Assembly: GCA_000827495.1 (NCBI GenBank)
Contig: KN817727.1
Span: 1 to 37,875 of the forward strand
DNA: 37,875 bases
Direction of reading: 5' to 3'
Source: Hypholoma sublateritium FD-334 SS-4
Lineage: Eukaryota > Basidiomycota > Agaricomycetes > Agaricales > Strophariaceae
A program made the translations under genes and the position numbers. This document shows, in pieces, positions 1 through 9,236 of this stretch; position 1 is the stretch's first letter; every line of letters starts with the position of its first letter. The notes under the pieces were generated by a model. It ran no database searches. It had not been told where the DNA came from and saw nothing but the letters and a program-made list of their open reading frames with translations.

Positions 1-1
1 A

Positions 2-3000
2 CCACCGATCGCAGACCACTACCCAATACTAACAGAACTAGACATATCGCCGCCACAACAGAACACTAAACCACCGAAACGAGACTGGAGGAAGACGGAC
101 TGGAAAGAATTCAGCAAAGAACTAGCAGAAGCAATGCAAGAGCTGGCCGAACCTCGGCGACTGAAGACCCCAGCGGAGATCGACGANGCAATNGACAAAC
201 TCGAAGAAATCATCCAAAAAACAGCAGACAAACACGTACCAAAGAAAAACACCACCATCTACTCCAAACGCTGGTGGACAAAGGAACTGGAACAGGCAAA
301 GAGACTAGCAAGACAGAAGGCCAAACGAGCGCAGCGATACACAGACCAGCCATACCATCAAGCACATGAAGAAAAACGGAAAGCAAGAAANGACTACACC
401 AACTTACTCAAGAAAACAAAACGAGACCACTGGCTCGAATGGATCGACAACCTGAATAACAAAACGATGTGGGATGCACATAGGTTCACAACAGCAGCAA
501 CGACAGACGGCGGCCGTACGAGAACCCCAGCAATCAAGAAACAAAACGAGGATGGACAAACAATCGAAGTACACGACAACGAAGAAAAGAGTAAGATATT
601 CCANGAAACATTCTTTTACAAATGTCCAGAAAATCTCGGGATTGATCCCAACTACGAATATCCGACACCAGCATTCAAATTTACACACGTCAGCAATGAN
701 CAAATCAAACGAGTAGCCAAACAACTAAAACCGTACAAAGNGCCCGGGCTGAGTGACATATCCAACTCCGTACTGACCCATTGTATCGAAGATCTCGCCC
801 CACATCTAGGACCCATATATCGAGGCACGTTCGTACTCAACTACTACCCCGTCAAGTGGAAGAAATATGAAACGGTAGTCCTACGAAAGCCTGGAAGACC
901 CGACTACAAAGAACCAAACGCATATCGGCCGATTGCACTACTAGATGTCATCGCCAAACTCCTATCCGCCTGCGTAAAAGAAACCCTCGAGTACTACACA
1001 GAGAAACTACAGCTATTACCAGCACTACAATTTGGAGGTAGACCAGGANGCACGACAACGGACTCACTACATCTTTTGACCAAATTTGCGAAAGACGCAT
1101 GGCGCAAAGGCCACGAAGTCGCCGCCATCTTCATGGATGTTAAAGGCGCGTTCCCAAATACAGTTATACCCATTCTCGCACATGACATGAGGAAACGTGG
1201 CGTACCAAAAGGTTATACTAACTGGATAGAGCGAAAATCCGAAGGAAGACAGACAGTAATCACATTTGATGACTTCACGTCCCAACCAATACCCGTCGAC
1301 AGCGGGCTCGACCAAGGATGNAACGCGTCCTCATTCCTCTTCAATTTCTACACAACAGAGCAAATAAATGCATCGGAAAACAAGAAGACAGAAATATCNG
1401 CAAACTTTGCTGACGACANGTATGCAGCGGCATCGGGCGCAACCATGAACGAAGCCCTAGAAAACCTCACAGTGCTATTCCATCGAGACGGAGGACCCCT
1501 CNAGTGGGCCAAGTCACACTTCTCCACATACGAGTTCCACAAATTTGTGTTGATGATGCTAACGCGGAAGTTACTACCAGACCCAACACCTCAGCAGCCC
1601 AAGAAAAAGAAGAAGCGACCGCCAGCCAACATAGTCCTTGACGGCAAGAACATCACATCAACAGACCAGCACAAGTTCCTGGGAGTCATGATCGACACAG
1701 AACTTCGATTCAAAAAGCACGCCGACTACGTACTGGGGAAAGGCACAAAAATGGTAAACCAAGTACGGCGCCTATCGAAGATGGCGCGAGGAATGCAGGG
1801 CGAGTACGCAAGACGAATGTACTATGCAGCAGCCGCGGCAACCATGCACTACGCCAACGACATATGGTGTCCGACAGTACCAGACAAACACGGAAAAAGA
1901 CAACGCGGCATGACGGGTGCCATCAAGAAAATGGACTCAGTACAACGGAAAGCAGCAATTCAAGCAACAGGAGCCCTCAGAACGACACCAACAGACTTAT
2001 TATTNGCGCACGCTGACATGATCCCAAACAGATTACAACTCATGAAATCGACACAAATAGCAGCCCTNCGCCTAGCGACACTACCGAAAACCCATCCACT
2101 CCATCGACATGTAGCAACAGCAAAGAAAAGACCACCACCAAAAAGACATCCCACCCCGCTCCAGATCATCATGAATTCCACCACACTACTCAAACAAGAC
2201 ATCGAAATCATAAATCCCAATGACAAACACCCGCGATGGATACCACCCACCAAAGTCACCATAGCCAACACAAGAGAAGAAGCAAAGCGACAACAAGAGC
2301 AAGACAACAGCGACTTAAAAATATATACCGACGGATCAGGACAGAACGACAAAATTGGAGCCGCAGCAATACTCTACGAACACAACCAACCAATCAAAAT
2401 CGCAAGACACTACTTAGGACCGGCAACACAACACACAGTATTTGAAGGAGAATGCGTAGGGCAGTTACTTGGACTACAACTACTAGAAGATCGCGCAAAG
2501 AACTTAAGAATACGGAATAACAGTAAGATATATGTAAGTATTGCAGTAGATAACCAACCTTCGCTACGGGCACACGGGAGAAGGGAACAGCTACCGGGAT
2601 CACACCTTGTCAACGAAGTACTTCAGAAGCACGCAGCAGTCACCAAACGGCACCCAAAAATCGTCATCAAGTACCGATGGATACCGAGCCACGAGGACAT
2701 ACCAGAGAGCGACAGAGTCGATAGCGAAGCCAAAAGTGCAGCAGAGGGAAACCAAAACAACAAGGGAACCAAAACAGGAATCCTAGCANCGACCTTACCC
2801 GCCAGCAAAGCAGCAGTACGACAGGAAATCAAAAAGCGAATCAAAAACAAAAACATCAGCGAGTTCCGCAAAACATCCACCAGATACGCAAAAATCGCCG
2901 CTATAGACCCCACCGTACCATCAGCAAAATTCCGCATCACCTGCAAAACGTGGCCGAGACGCGCAACAAGTATCATCACACAACTACGTACAGAGCATAT

Positions 3001-3334
3001 CCCCCTCGCAGCATACCTCCATCGATTCAACCTCGCAGAGTCACCCACATGCCAGCAATGCCTAGAAGGCACCGAAACAGTAGCCCACTACCTAAAGAAC
3101 TGCAAGGCATACAAAAAACAACGACGCGCACTGAAATTCGCCATCGGGCAGGCGACAGATGTCGGAACACACCTGCTAGGCACGCGAAAGAATATGAGAC
3201 ACATACTAAAATATGTACATGACACAAAGCGCTTCGCCAAATCACACGGAGACCTCAGACTAGAACCACAAGCACAGCAGAGCAGGGCAATCGACCCAGA
3301 TGACGAGACACAAGCCGGAATAACATGGGGGTAG
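2..3334 (+). CDS. LINE ORF2 polyprotein: endonuclease end, reverse transcriptase, RNase H, zinc knuckle (5' partial)
   Basis: The frame is open from base 2, upstream of the first Met at 134, so this is a 5'-partial protein and not one that starts at 134. The first residues contain ADHYPIL, the usual C-terminal motif of the APE-type endonuclease that nicks the target. The reverse transcriptase follows: AYRPIALL near 920, LQFGGRPG near 1030 and GLDQG near 1303. The catalytic FADD box, at 1406-1417, is intact. RNase H starts with IYTDGSG near 2322, and a later block contains the conserved His and Asp (RWIPSHEDIPESDRVDSEAK, near 2680). A CCHC-type knuckle spans 3050-3103 (CxxC, then H and C). No in-frame stop is visible, and the only defects are ambiguous bases. 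The copy could encode active enzyme, but the missing 5' part prevents a firm statement. Confidence 0.93.
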   Translation, partial: PPIADHYPILTELDISPPQQNTKPPKRDWRKTDWKEFSKELAEAMQELAEPRRLKTPAEIDXAXDKLEEIIQKTADKHVPKKNTTIYSKRWWTKELEQAKRLARQKAKRAQRYTDQPYHQAHEEKRKARXDYTNLLKKTKRDHWLEWIDNLNNKTMWDAHRFTTAATTDGGRTRTPAIKKQNEDGQTIEVHDNEEKSKIFXETFFYKCPENLGIDPNYEYPTPAFKFTHVSNXQIKRVAKQLKPYKXPGLSDISNSVLTHCIEDLAPHLGPIYRGTFVLNYYPVKWKKYETVVLRKPGRPDYKEPNAYRPIALLDVIAKLLSACVKETLEYYTEKLQLLPALQFGGRPGXTTTDSLHLLTKFAKDAWRKGHEVAAIFMDVKGAFPNTVIPILAHDMRKRGVPKGYTNWIERKSEGRQTVITFDDFTSQPIPVDSGLDQGXNASSFLFNFYTTEQINASENKKTEIXANFADDXYAAASGATMNEALENLTVLFHRDGGPLXWAKSHFSTYEFHKFVLMMLTRKLLPDPTPQQPKKKKKRPPANIVLDGKNITSTDQHKFLGVMIDTELRFKKHADYVLGKGTKMVNQVRRLSKMARGMQGEYARRMYYAAAAATMHYANDIWCPTVPDKHGKRQRGMTGAIKKMDSVQRKAAIQATGALRTTPTDLLXAHADMIPNRLQLMKSTQIAAXRLATLPKTHPLHRHVATAKKRPPPKRHPTPLQIIMNSTTLLKQDIEIINPNDKHPRWIPPTKVTIANTREEAKRQQEQDNSDLKIYTDGSGQNDKIGAAAILYEHNQPIKIARHYLGPATQHTVFEGECVGQLLGLQLLEDRAKNLRIRNNSKIYVSIAVDNQPSLRAHGRREQLPGSHLVNEVLQKHAAVTKRHPKIVIKYRWIPSHEDIPESDRVDSEAKSAAEGNQNNKGTKTGILAXTLPASKAAVRQEIKKRIKNKNISEFRKTSTRYAKIAAIDPTVPSAKFRITCKTWPRRATSIITQLRTEHIPLAAYLHRFNLAESPTCQQCLEGTETVAHYLKNCKAYKKQRRALKFAIGQATDVGTHLLGTRKNMRHILKYVHDTKRFAKSHGDLRLEPQAQQSRAIDPDDETQAGITWG

Positions 3335-3746
3335 ACTTGGGGTAGACCCACCCTGCACGCCAAACACACACACGAAGTTGACAAGACCGATAGCTGTTCC
3401 CCAACCTGTAAGTCCACAACATTCTCATTTCACTTCTCATTTCACTTCTCTTGCTACCTACCGACACGAAAACAATGCGAATCTCNAAACATATTAATAA
3501 CCTTACTNTACTATACGNTACATACATACTCATAACACTCCACCATTACACCCCACACCCCACACCCATACATACACACAACCCACATGACGCNCTGCGT
3601 CCCGAGCCACTCNTTAGCGGCCAACCCATCGTCGTCGAGTTAGACTGTCACACATTACGACACGTACTTTACACATTACTTAACAATTAGAGCACGCGTA
3701 GAGAGACGTCCTACATAAGGCCTTACGCCTCAATGGACTATAATGG
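3335..3746 (+). other. 3' UTR of the LINE
   Basis: This non-coding stretch lies between the ORF2 stop and the A28 tail. It is rich in A and C, with CA-rich runs around 3538-3590, and holds five ambiguous bases (3486, 3508, 3519, 3594, 3613). I see no further open frame of interest in it. Confidence 0.75.
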
Positions 3747-3774
3747 AAAAAAAAAAAAAAAAAAAAAAAAAAAA

Positions 3775-4205
3775 GAATTTGTATATGTCGATCAATTAGC
3801 GTAACGTTATAAATGTACATGGTGCATATGTAAGTAGTACATCAGACAAACGCGTCGGCCGTCGAGATCAAATAAAATAGTAGTGGGAGAAGTGTCGGAA
3901 AGTAGGTATTATATACGTATGAGTTGCAAGGTTGCATAAATCACGTTCTACTACAAGGGAATACAATATCGAAAAGTCATAACAAAACGCGAAAAAGTTC
4001 CGGGAGAGAATGCAAGGAAGGAATCCATAGATGGTTGCGCCAGGTACGCGTCTTGATGTAGTCGAAGAAAGGTCAATCCAATGGAATGGGTATACAGTCA
4101 CATAGGAAATTCAAGATTATCGGCAGAAGCGAAGAGATCCAAAGGTGTGTGTGTGTGTGTGCGCGCAATGCGGAAATGATTTGAACAGGTCATACGCACT
4201 AGATT
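3775..4205. other. Intergenic stretch between LINE tail and the next gene's 3' end
   Basis: No gene is visible. A short (GT)8 microsatellite followed by GCGCGC lies at 4145-4166. The interval carries the 3' flank of the minus-strand gene that ends at 4206. Confidence 0.6.
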
Positions 4206-5807
4206 TTACAAGCCACTCCCAGACACGGGCTCATCGTCGCCTCTCTTGGAAAGGAAGACACCAAAGTCCCTTGCTCTACTAGCTCCGGCACCTCCAAAGC
4301 CGGTCGAGGGGAAGCCCTCCCGGGACCCGCCTCCAATGCGGGATACGGGAAATGTAGAAGTGGGTTCCGGCATCTCCTCCGGCAAGTTCTCGTTCTTGGA
4401 GAACTGAGCAGCGTATGCTGAGGACCCTTTGCGCGATCGCTTTACGGGAGCTTCGGGCTCTAGGTCGAAAAACCCTTGCCCATGTTCCACTGTGCTGGGG
4501 CTCACAACCGCGGTGTCTTGTACACCGTTCACAAATGTCGGAGACAAGGGGGATGGAATAGAGGGCGATTGCGATGCCGTCGTTGACGAGTGCGAACGCG
4601 AGGTGCGCGATGACGACGACTTTGATTTTTTGAACTTCGCTGGGGGTGCGGAAGTGGTGTTGGACTCGGCGGTGACAAACGACTCCGAGATGGAGCTGGC
4701 AGAATCGAGTAGATTCGGCTTGAGCTGTGATTGCAGAGGCGATGGCGAGGCGACACGCGCCGCGTATGCCTGTGACTGGATGTGGGCGACGACGGCGCGG
4801 GGATCCGGGAATTGGGGGCCGCGATCACTGCGCGACGCCGACGTCCGACTGCGGGAATCTGAGCCGTCCCCCGGTGCTGCGCGAGGCGCCCGCCGTGCGT
4901 ACATTCCACCGTCCAGATCGGCCGCAGCGTCTTCCTCGTCGTTGTCCGGCGGAGGCGAGACAGCTGGTGCCCCGACGAAGGGCCCAAAACCACCGCCAGC
5001 ACCGCCCGGAGAGCCCGAGATTCCGGACCCAGACGCAGAGCCCGAGTCGGATGTGGGTCCGCGGAACATGGCGTTGGGGATGCGGGGGTATCCCGAGCGT
5101 GAGCCTACAGCGGTAGGAGTGATCCCGCCTCCGCTCCCCTGGAAACCCTCAAATGCGCCCTCGCCGTCCCCAACGGTGTTCTGCGCAGCGAGCGCCTCGG
5201 CTAGTCGGCGCAGCTCTTTCTTCTCCCGCCGGCGCTGTCGCCGCTCCTCCTTCTCCCGTAGGCGCTGCGCTTCAGCGTCCGCAGCCTGGGCCGCAGCGGT
5301 GGCAATGACCGTCGGCGAAGACATGGCAGCGATCGCATCGGCATCCAGCGGGGCCGCGTCCAAGTCAAACGTGCTTGTTGTCGCCGAGGTCGTTGTCGAC
5401 GTCAACCTGTCACGCGGGCCGGAATTGTACAACGCATCGTCCTGGTCGTCGTCGATGGGGAGTTGGATGGGTGGTGGTGCTGGGCGGCCAAATAGGTCGT
5501 AGCCGAATAGCGTAATCCTCCGTGGGTTCTCGTCTGTCTTCTTCGTCCTTGGCCTGCGTTTCTTCTTGGACCTTCGGCCCCGCCCTGGGTTGGAATGCAG
5601 TGACAGCGTTTCGGCTTCTATGTCAGTGTCAGGATCGGCGAGAAGGCCTTGGAGCTCGTCCGCACGGGCTCGCGGGATCCGGTTGATTGCTGGGTTGTGC
5701 GGGATATCGTCCGAGTCTTCCGTTGGCGCTGGTGCAGGCTTCAAGCAAGGCAGACAGGAGCCAAATGCGATATTCATGGTGTCCGACCACGAAAAAGGGG
5801 TAGCCAT
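4206..5807 (-). CDS. Unknown protein with Cys-rich N-terminus and charged coiled-coil segment, 533 aa
   Basis: A single open frame of 533 residues. The start at 5807 sits in a near-ideal context (CCACCATGG). A second Met at residue 11 leads into a short stretch with SCLPCL, two cysteines that could be palmitoylated (inference). Then come a very basic stretch (RRSKKKRRPRTKK, about 78-90), the segment ITLFGYDLFGRP (about 98-109), an Ala/Arg/Glu-rich helix likely to form a coiled coil (about 170-215), and a long Ser/Gly/Pro-rich, probably disordered C-terminal half with a second basic patch (KFKKSKSSSSRTSRS). No enzymatic motif was recognised. The block ITLFGYDLFGRP feels like a conserved basidiomycete unknown, but I cannot name a family. 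The gene is divergent from the GH30 gene and shares a 1.04-kb upstream region with it. A long open frame on the opposite strand (4429-5502) is a GC shadow. Confidence 0.8.
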   Translation of the reverse strand: MATPFSWSDTMNIAFGSCLPCLKPAPAPTEDSDDIPHNPAINRIPRARADELQGLLADPDTDIEAETLSLHSNPGRGRRSKKKRRPRTKKTDENPRRITLFGYDLFGRPAPPPIQLPIDDDQDDALYNSGPRDRLTSTTTSATTSTFDLDAAPLDADAIAAMSSPTVIATAAAQAADAEAQRLREKEERRQRRREKKELRRLAEALAAQNTVGDGEGAFEGFQGSGGGITPTAVGSRSGYPRIPNAMFRGPTSDSGSASGSGISGSPGGAGGGFGPFVGAPAVSPPPDNDEEDAAADLDGGMYARRAPRAAPGDGSDSRSRTSASRSDRGPQFPDPRAVVAHIQSQAYAARVASPSPLQSQLKPNLLDSASSISESFVTAESNTTSAPPAKFKKSKSSSSRTSRSHSSTTASQSPSIPSPLSPTFVNGVQDTAVVSPSTVEHGQGFFDLEPEAPVKRSRKGSSAYAAQFSKNENLPEEMPEPTSTFPVSRIGGGSREGFPSTGFGGAGASRARDFGVFLSKRGDDEPVSGSGL

Positions 5808-5922
5808 GGTGGACGATGTAGACGAAAGCGCAAGCTACCTTGATATTGGGCAAGCCGCAATATGGAGCGTGGCAGCAGGGTAATAAAATGGCCGTCAAGT
5901 ACAAAAGCACCTGATATCAAAT

Positions 5923-5930
5923 TATTTATA
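5923..5930 (-). promoter_or_regulatory. TATA box of the 533-aa gene
   Basis: TATAAATA on the minus strand, about 115 nt upstream of the start codon at 5807, leaving room for a 5' UTR of roughly 80 nt. Position and match are good; there is no transcript evidence. Confidence 0.5.
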
Positions 5931-6796
5931 CCCGCGTGAAAAATGTGGGGAAGCAAGAGCCCGGAAGGTGGTTGCCAAAGCCAAGGAGGAAAATTTGGTC
6001 TCTAGGAATTGTAAGGTGCTTACGGTAAGATGGGGGCTGAATCTATCGACGTTGAAATCGTGAATGCTCTGGCGGTGAACGATTGGTAAAAGAACAAGGA
6101 GAATTGACTAGAAATTAGGGTAATTGACTCCAATCTATCACAAGACCGTGGGCAAAATTAGACGTCTATCACCTTCTTCGCTTACAGACTGTAGTCAACC
6201 TGGCTCCTGTTTTTCCGTCCGCACAACGCTGCACAACGTCAATTGTGAAGGCATTCCGTGTGGCATGACATCGTATCGATTTTTTCTGGCAGAAAATTCT
6301 CGGTGCGTACTCAAAGTACTACATATCTCCGTGTCTGGTCCTCTTTAACATCTTTAACCACTTGCCAATCACCCACTTTCCTGAAACAAGCTGCCCTTCT
6401 GTAAAGTCTGGGTGCATCGGTGATCTTGAATGGACAACTTTGAAGTTCATTGAGTCCTGAGATTCTCCAAACATTCACTGCACGCTGGAACGAGGGCAAG
6501 GACTGGATCAGGACGGACTTCGGACTCCATTACATCGGTTTGCCCAAACTTTCACCTCACACCTGACTATTTCGAGCTATTTTTTACCATTATTCCGCCC
6601 CTCCTGACCGAAAATACCTCTGGGTGACCTCATTTACTCACTTCGCACATGATTGCTGCAGTCTTCTTGTCAGGAATCCGCGAACAGGTGCCGGTCCGCT
6701 TCCATAAGTATCTGCTATAGACAACCCTCGTGCCACTACGGTTCTTCTTATGTTCTTCGCATCATTTCTGGCTGATTCTCTGCATTATCAACACTG

Positions 6797-6802
6797 TATA
6801 AA
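6797..6802 (+). promoter_or_regulatory. TATA box of the GH30 gene
   Basis: TATAAA, 48 nt upstream of the ATG at 6850. An out-of-frame ATG at 6828 lies about 30 nt after the box, so it should sit at or before the transcription start and be skipped. Confidence 0.55.
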
Positions 6803-6849
6803 GCGCGACCTTGGAGCTCTGCGCGAAATGAGGTATCGTTCATCCTGCT

Positions 6850-8359
6850 ATGACACTCTCACTTCACAACCCTGTATTACTCATCTTGCTGGGTATTACT
6901 ACACTGCTTGGAAACCCAGCCGCTGCCGACTTCACTGCTACAATCAACCCTGCCTCGAACCGCGGAAGCTGGGAGGGCTGGGGAGTATCGCTGGCATGGT
7001 GGGCAAAGATATTCGGAAACCAGAGCAATTTGGCCGATATCTTCTTCACCACGAACTCGGTGTCTTTTAACGGCGGCACACTTCCCGGACTCGGCCTGAA
7101 CATTGCGCGATACAACGCGGGTGCGTGCAGTTCGAACAGCGTCAACGGAACCACGATGGCGGCGAACAGCATCTTGCCGAGCAGACAGATGCCCGGGTAC
7201 TGGATAGATTGGGCAAGCGCCGACCCAACGTCATCCAGCTGGAGCTGGAGCGTCGACGCGAACCAGCGGAATATGATGAGTCTGGCGAAGGCACGCGGCG
7301 CTGATCGCTTTGAGCTATTCTCCAACTCGCCGATGTGGTGGATGTGCAGCAACCACAACCCGGCAGGGGCAGCGAATGGCGGTGGGTGATTCGTAGCGCG
7401 ATTTTCATATTTGCTTTAACGAAGCGCCTGCAGGGGAGAATATCCAGTCGTGGAACATTGTGAACCATGCGGTGTATCTCGCGACCATCGCCAAGTACGC
7501 CCATGATAACTGGGGCATCACCTTTGCGTCTGTCGAGGCGTTCAACGAGCCAAGCTCCAGCTGGTGGACGGCGACAAACAACCAAGAGGGCAGCCACTTC
7601 AGTATCGCGACCATGGCGCAGGTCATCACTGCCCTCCGCTCCGAGCTCAATAGTCGCGGCCTCACATCCACTGCCGTGTCCGCTACCGACGAGAACACCT
7701 ACGACATTGGCTTGTCCACCTGGAACAGCTTCAACTCTACCACACAGAAAAACGTTGGGCGCATCAATGTGCATGGTTACGAGGGGACTGGGGGCCGCCG
7801 GGACCTGCTGTACAGCGCCGCATCTGCAGCCGGCATCGAGATCTGGAACAGCGAATACGGCGACGGGGACGCGACCGGCACCCAGCTCGCCCAGAACCTC
7901 CTCCTCGACTTCAACTGGCTGCACCCCACCGCATGGACGTACTGGCAGGCCGTCGACACCACCGGGTGGGGCCTGATCATCGGCGACCTCGAGGCGGCGC
8001 AGCTCTCGACCGTCGAGCAGAAGTTCTTCGTCCTCGCGCAGTTCACGCGCCACATCCGCGAGGGCATGCGCATCCTCGATACCGGGAACAACAACGTCGC
8101 CGCGGCGTACAATGCAGCCGGCCGCACGCTCGTCATCGTCGCGGCCAACTTCGACGCGGGCCAGTACATCACTTTCGATCTCTCCGAGTTCAGCCAGCCG
8201 TCCACCAACGGCGCGCTCGTGCCACGCTGGTCGACGCACTTTAACAGCAGCGAACAGTACGCTCTGCACAGTGACACATTCATGAGCGGCACAAAATTCT
8301 GGTCTTACTTTGACCAAAACACGGTTCAGACCTTCGAAGTGAGTAACGTTAGCCTGTGA
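6850..8359 (+). CDS. Secreted glycoside hydrolase family 30, endo-beta-1,6-galactanase-like
   Basis: Two exons, 6850-7381 and 7434-8359, with a 52-nt intron, give 485 residues. The frame without splicing stops at 7387; splicing restores the continuous family sequence around GGENIQSW. Residues 1-26 form a signal peptide with a hydrophobic core and an AAA cleavage region, so the enzyme is exported. The (beta/alpha)8 barrel shows NEP in EAFNEP with the likely acid/base Glu216, and EIWNSEYGDG with the likely nucleophile Glu318, the spacing known for clan GH-A. Trp-rich substrate-site stretches (SLAWWAK, SPMWWMC) fit the fungal GH30 group that cuts beta-1,6-galactan side chains of arabinogalactans. 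The C-terminal part from about residue 390 is the beta-sandwich typical of GH30. The sub-specificity (galactanase rather than beta-1,6-glucanase) is inferred. Length and residues look intact. Confidence 0.9.
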
Positions 8360-9236
8360 GCTCGGCTTGCGGTATGGTTTTACAAACTGCGTGTGTCATA
8401 ATTCATCGCGTCATTGAGCCTCCCTGTAACGAAATTGTCCGGTAATATTGACATGTTAGGGCTATCGTGCGGAAATTCCAGCGAGTGAAGATGCAGTAGA
8501 GTTGCTAGTCGGTGATAAAACGTTGATCATGACTCGGGGTCTACTTAGAATGTACATTTAACGCCCTCCAGCTTGGTTACATGGAATATTCATGTGGATG
8601 AAGCACAAGTCAGGTGGTTGCTAAATCGCAGGGAGCCCCCTATTTATGTTGTACGAATTGAATATTCTAAATCCACGGAAGACATCTTTTCATCCCTGCC
8701 CCGGTGAAAATTAGACGTCGATGAGCCAAGTTAAAGTCACTGGCGCATATGGTTCATCTGTCAAGACGAACGTTTTGCGAACGTTGTCTTTCGGCTAGAA
8801 ACGTGGAATTCCAGGTATCAGTAGGTGCCAGTAGGTGCCAGTGTTCGCTCTTTGTCATTACATAATATTCATAGAAGTATTGCGCATAAAGGTCAAGTCA
8901 AAGTATTCTCAGAATTCTTGTCTGTAAGCTACGGACCTGTTTAATCATGCCATATATTTGCAAATCTTGAGCAGGAAGCGCCTAACGAAAGCCAAACGAG
9001 TGCCAAATGATTAATGAGCGCCGGAACGACCCGGTGCCGGCAAGCGTCAAGGAAGCGCACGTGTCCTACGGTTGTCAACCAATCGTCAACGGTCAACTAT
9101 AGACCAACTACCCTTTCTCAGTTCTATCTGTGTTCGAATACTCTCACCACTCTACATATTTTCATTATCGTATTCCAAATCACGCAAGCTCTATTAGGCT
9201 TATCAACTGTTATCTGTGCCGACTCCCGAGCTAGAC
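8360..9236. other. Intergenic region between GH30 and RUS genes
   Basis: No gene is visible in these 877 bases. An exact 10-bp tandem duplication (GTAGGTGCCA twice) lies at 8821-8840. The promoter of the RUS gene should be in the last few hundred bases; I found no clear TATA box. Confidence 0.55.
8821..8840. repeat. Exact 10-bp tandem duplication
   Basis: GTAGGTGCCA occurs twice in direct succession; a further partial unit precedes it and CAGTG follows. Confidence 0.8.

Larger units (their letters stand above)
1..3774 (+). mobile_element. Tad1/I-type non-LTR retrotransposon (LINE), 5' part outside window
   Basis: The element enters from the left edge already inside its second open reading frame, which ends at 3334. 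A 3' UTR of about 410 nt follows, and then a run of 28 A at 3747-3774, which marks the 3' end as expected for target-primed reverse transcription. Endonuclease end, reverse transcriptase, RNase H and a C-terminal zinc knuckle occur in the order known for Tad1/I-clade fungal LINEs. The 5' UTR, ORF1 and most of the endonuclease lie outside, so the target-site duplication cannot be checked. Nineteen ambiguous bases fall in the element (187 to 3613) and none in the following 29.7 kb, which suggests a multicopy sequence with unresolved variants. Confidence 0.93.
5808..6849. promoter_or_regulatory. Divergent intergenic promoter region
   Basis: This 1.04-kb interval separates the start of the minus-strand 533-aa gene from the start of the plus-strand GH30 gene. 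Each side has its own TATA-like box (5923-5930 for the minus gene, 6797-6802 for the plus gene). I see no convincing coding region inside. Confidence 0.6.

Noticed and set aside
3738..3774. A28 run taken as a genomic microsatellite
   Set aside because: Its place directly after the LINE 3' UTR fits the element's own tail better.
4429..5502. 357-codon open frame on the plus strand
   Set aside because: It lies antisense to the 533-aa gene and is explained by its GC-rich, Ser/Arg-rich codons; it has no start context or motif of its own.
7142..8317. 391-codon open frame on the minus strand
   Set aside because: It is a shadow of the GH30 exons, which carry clear catalytic motifs on the plus strand.
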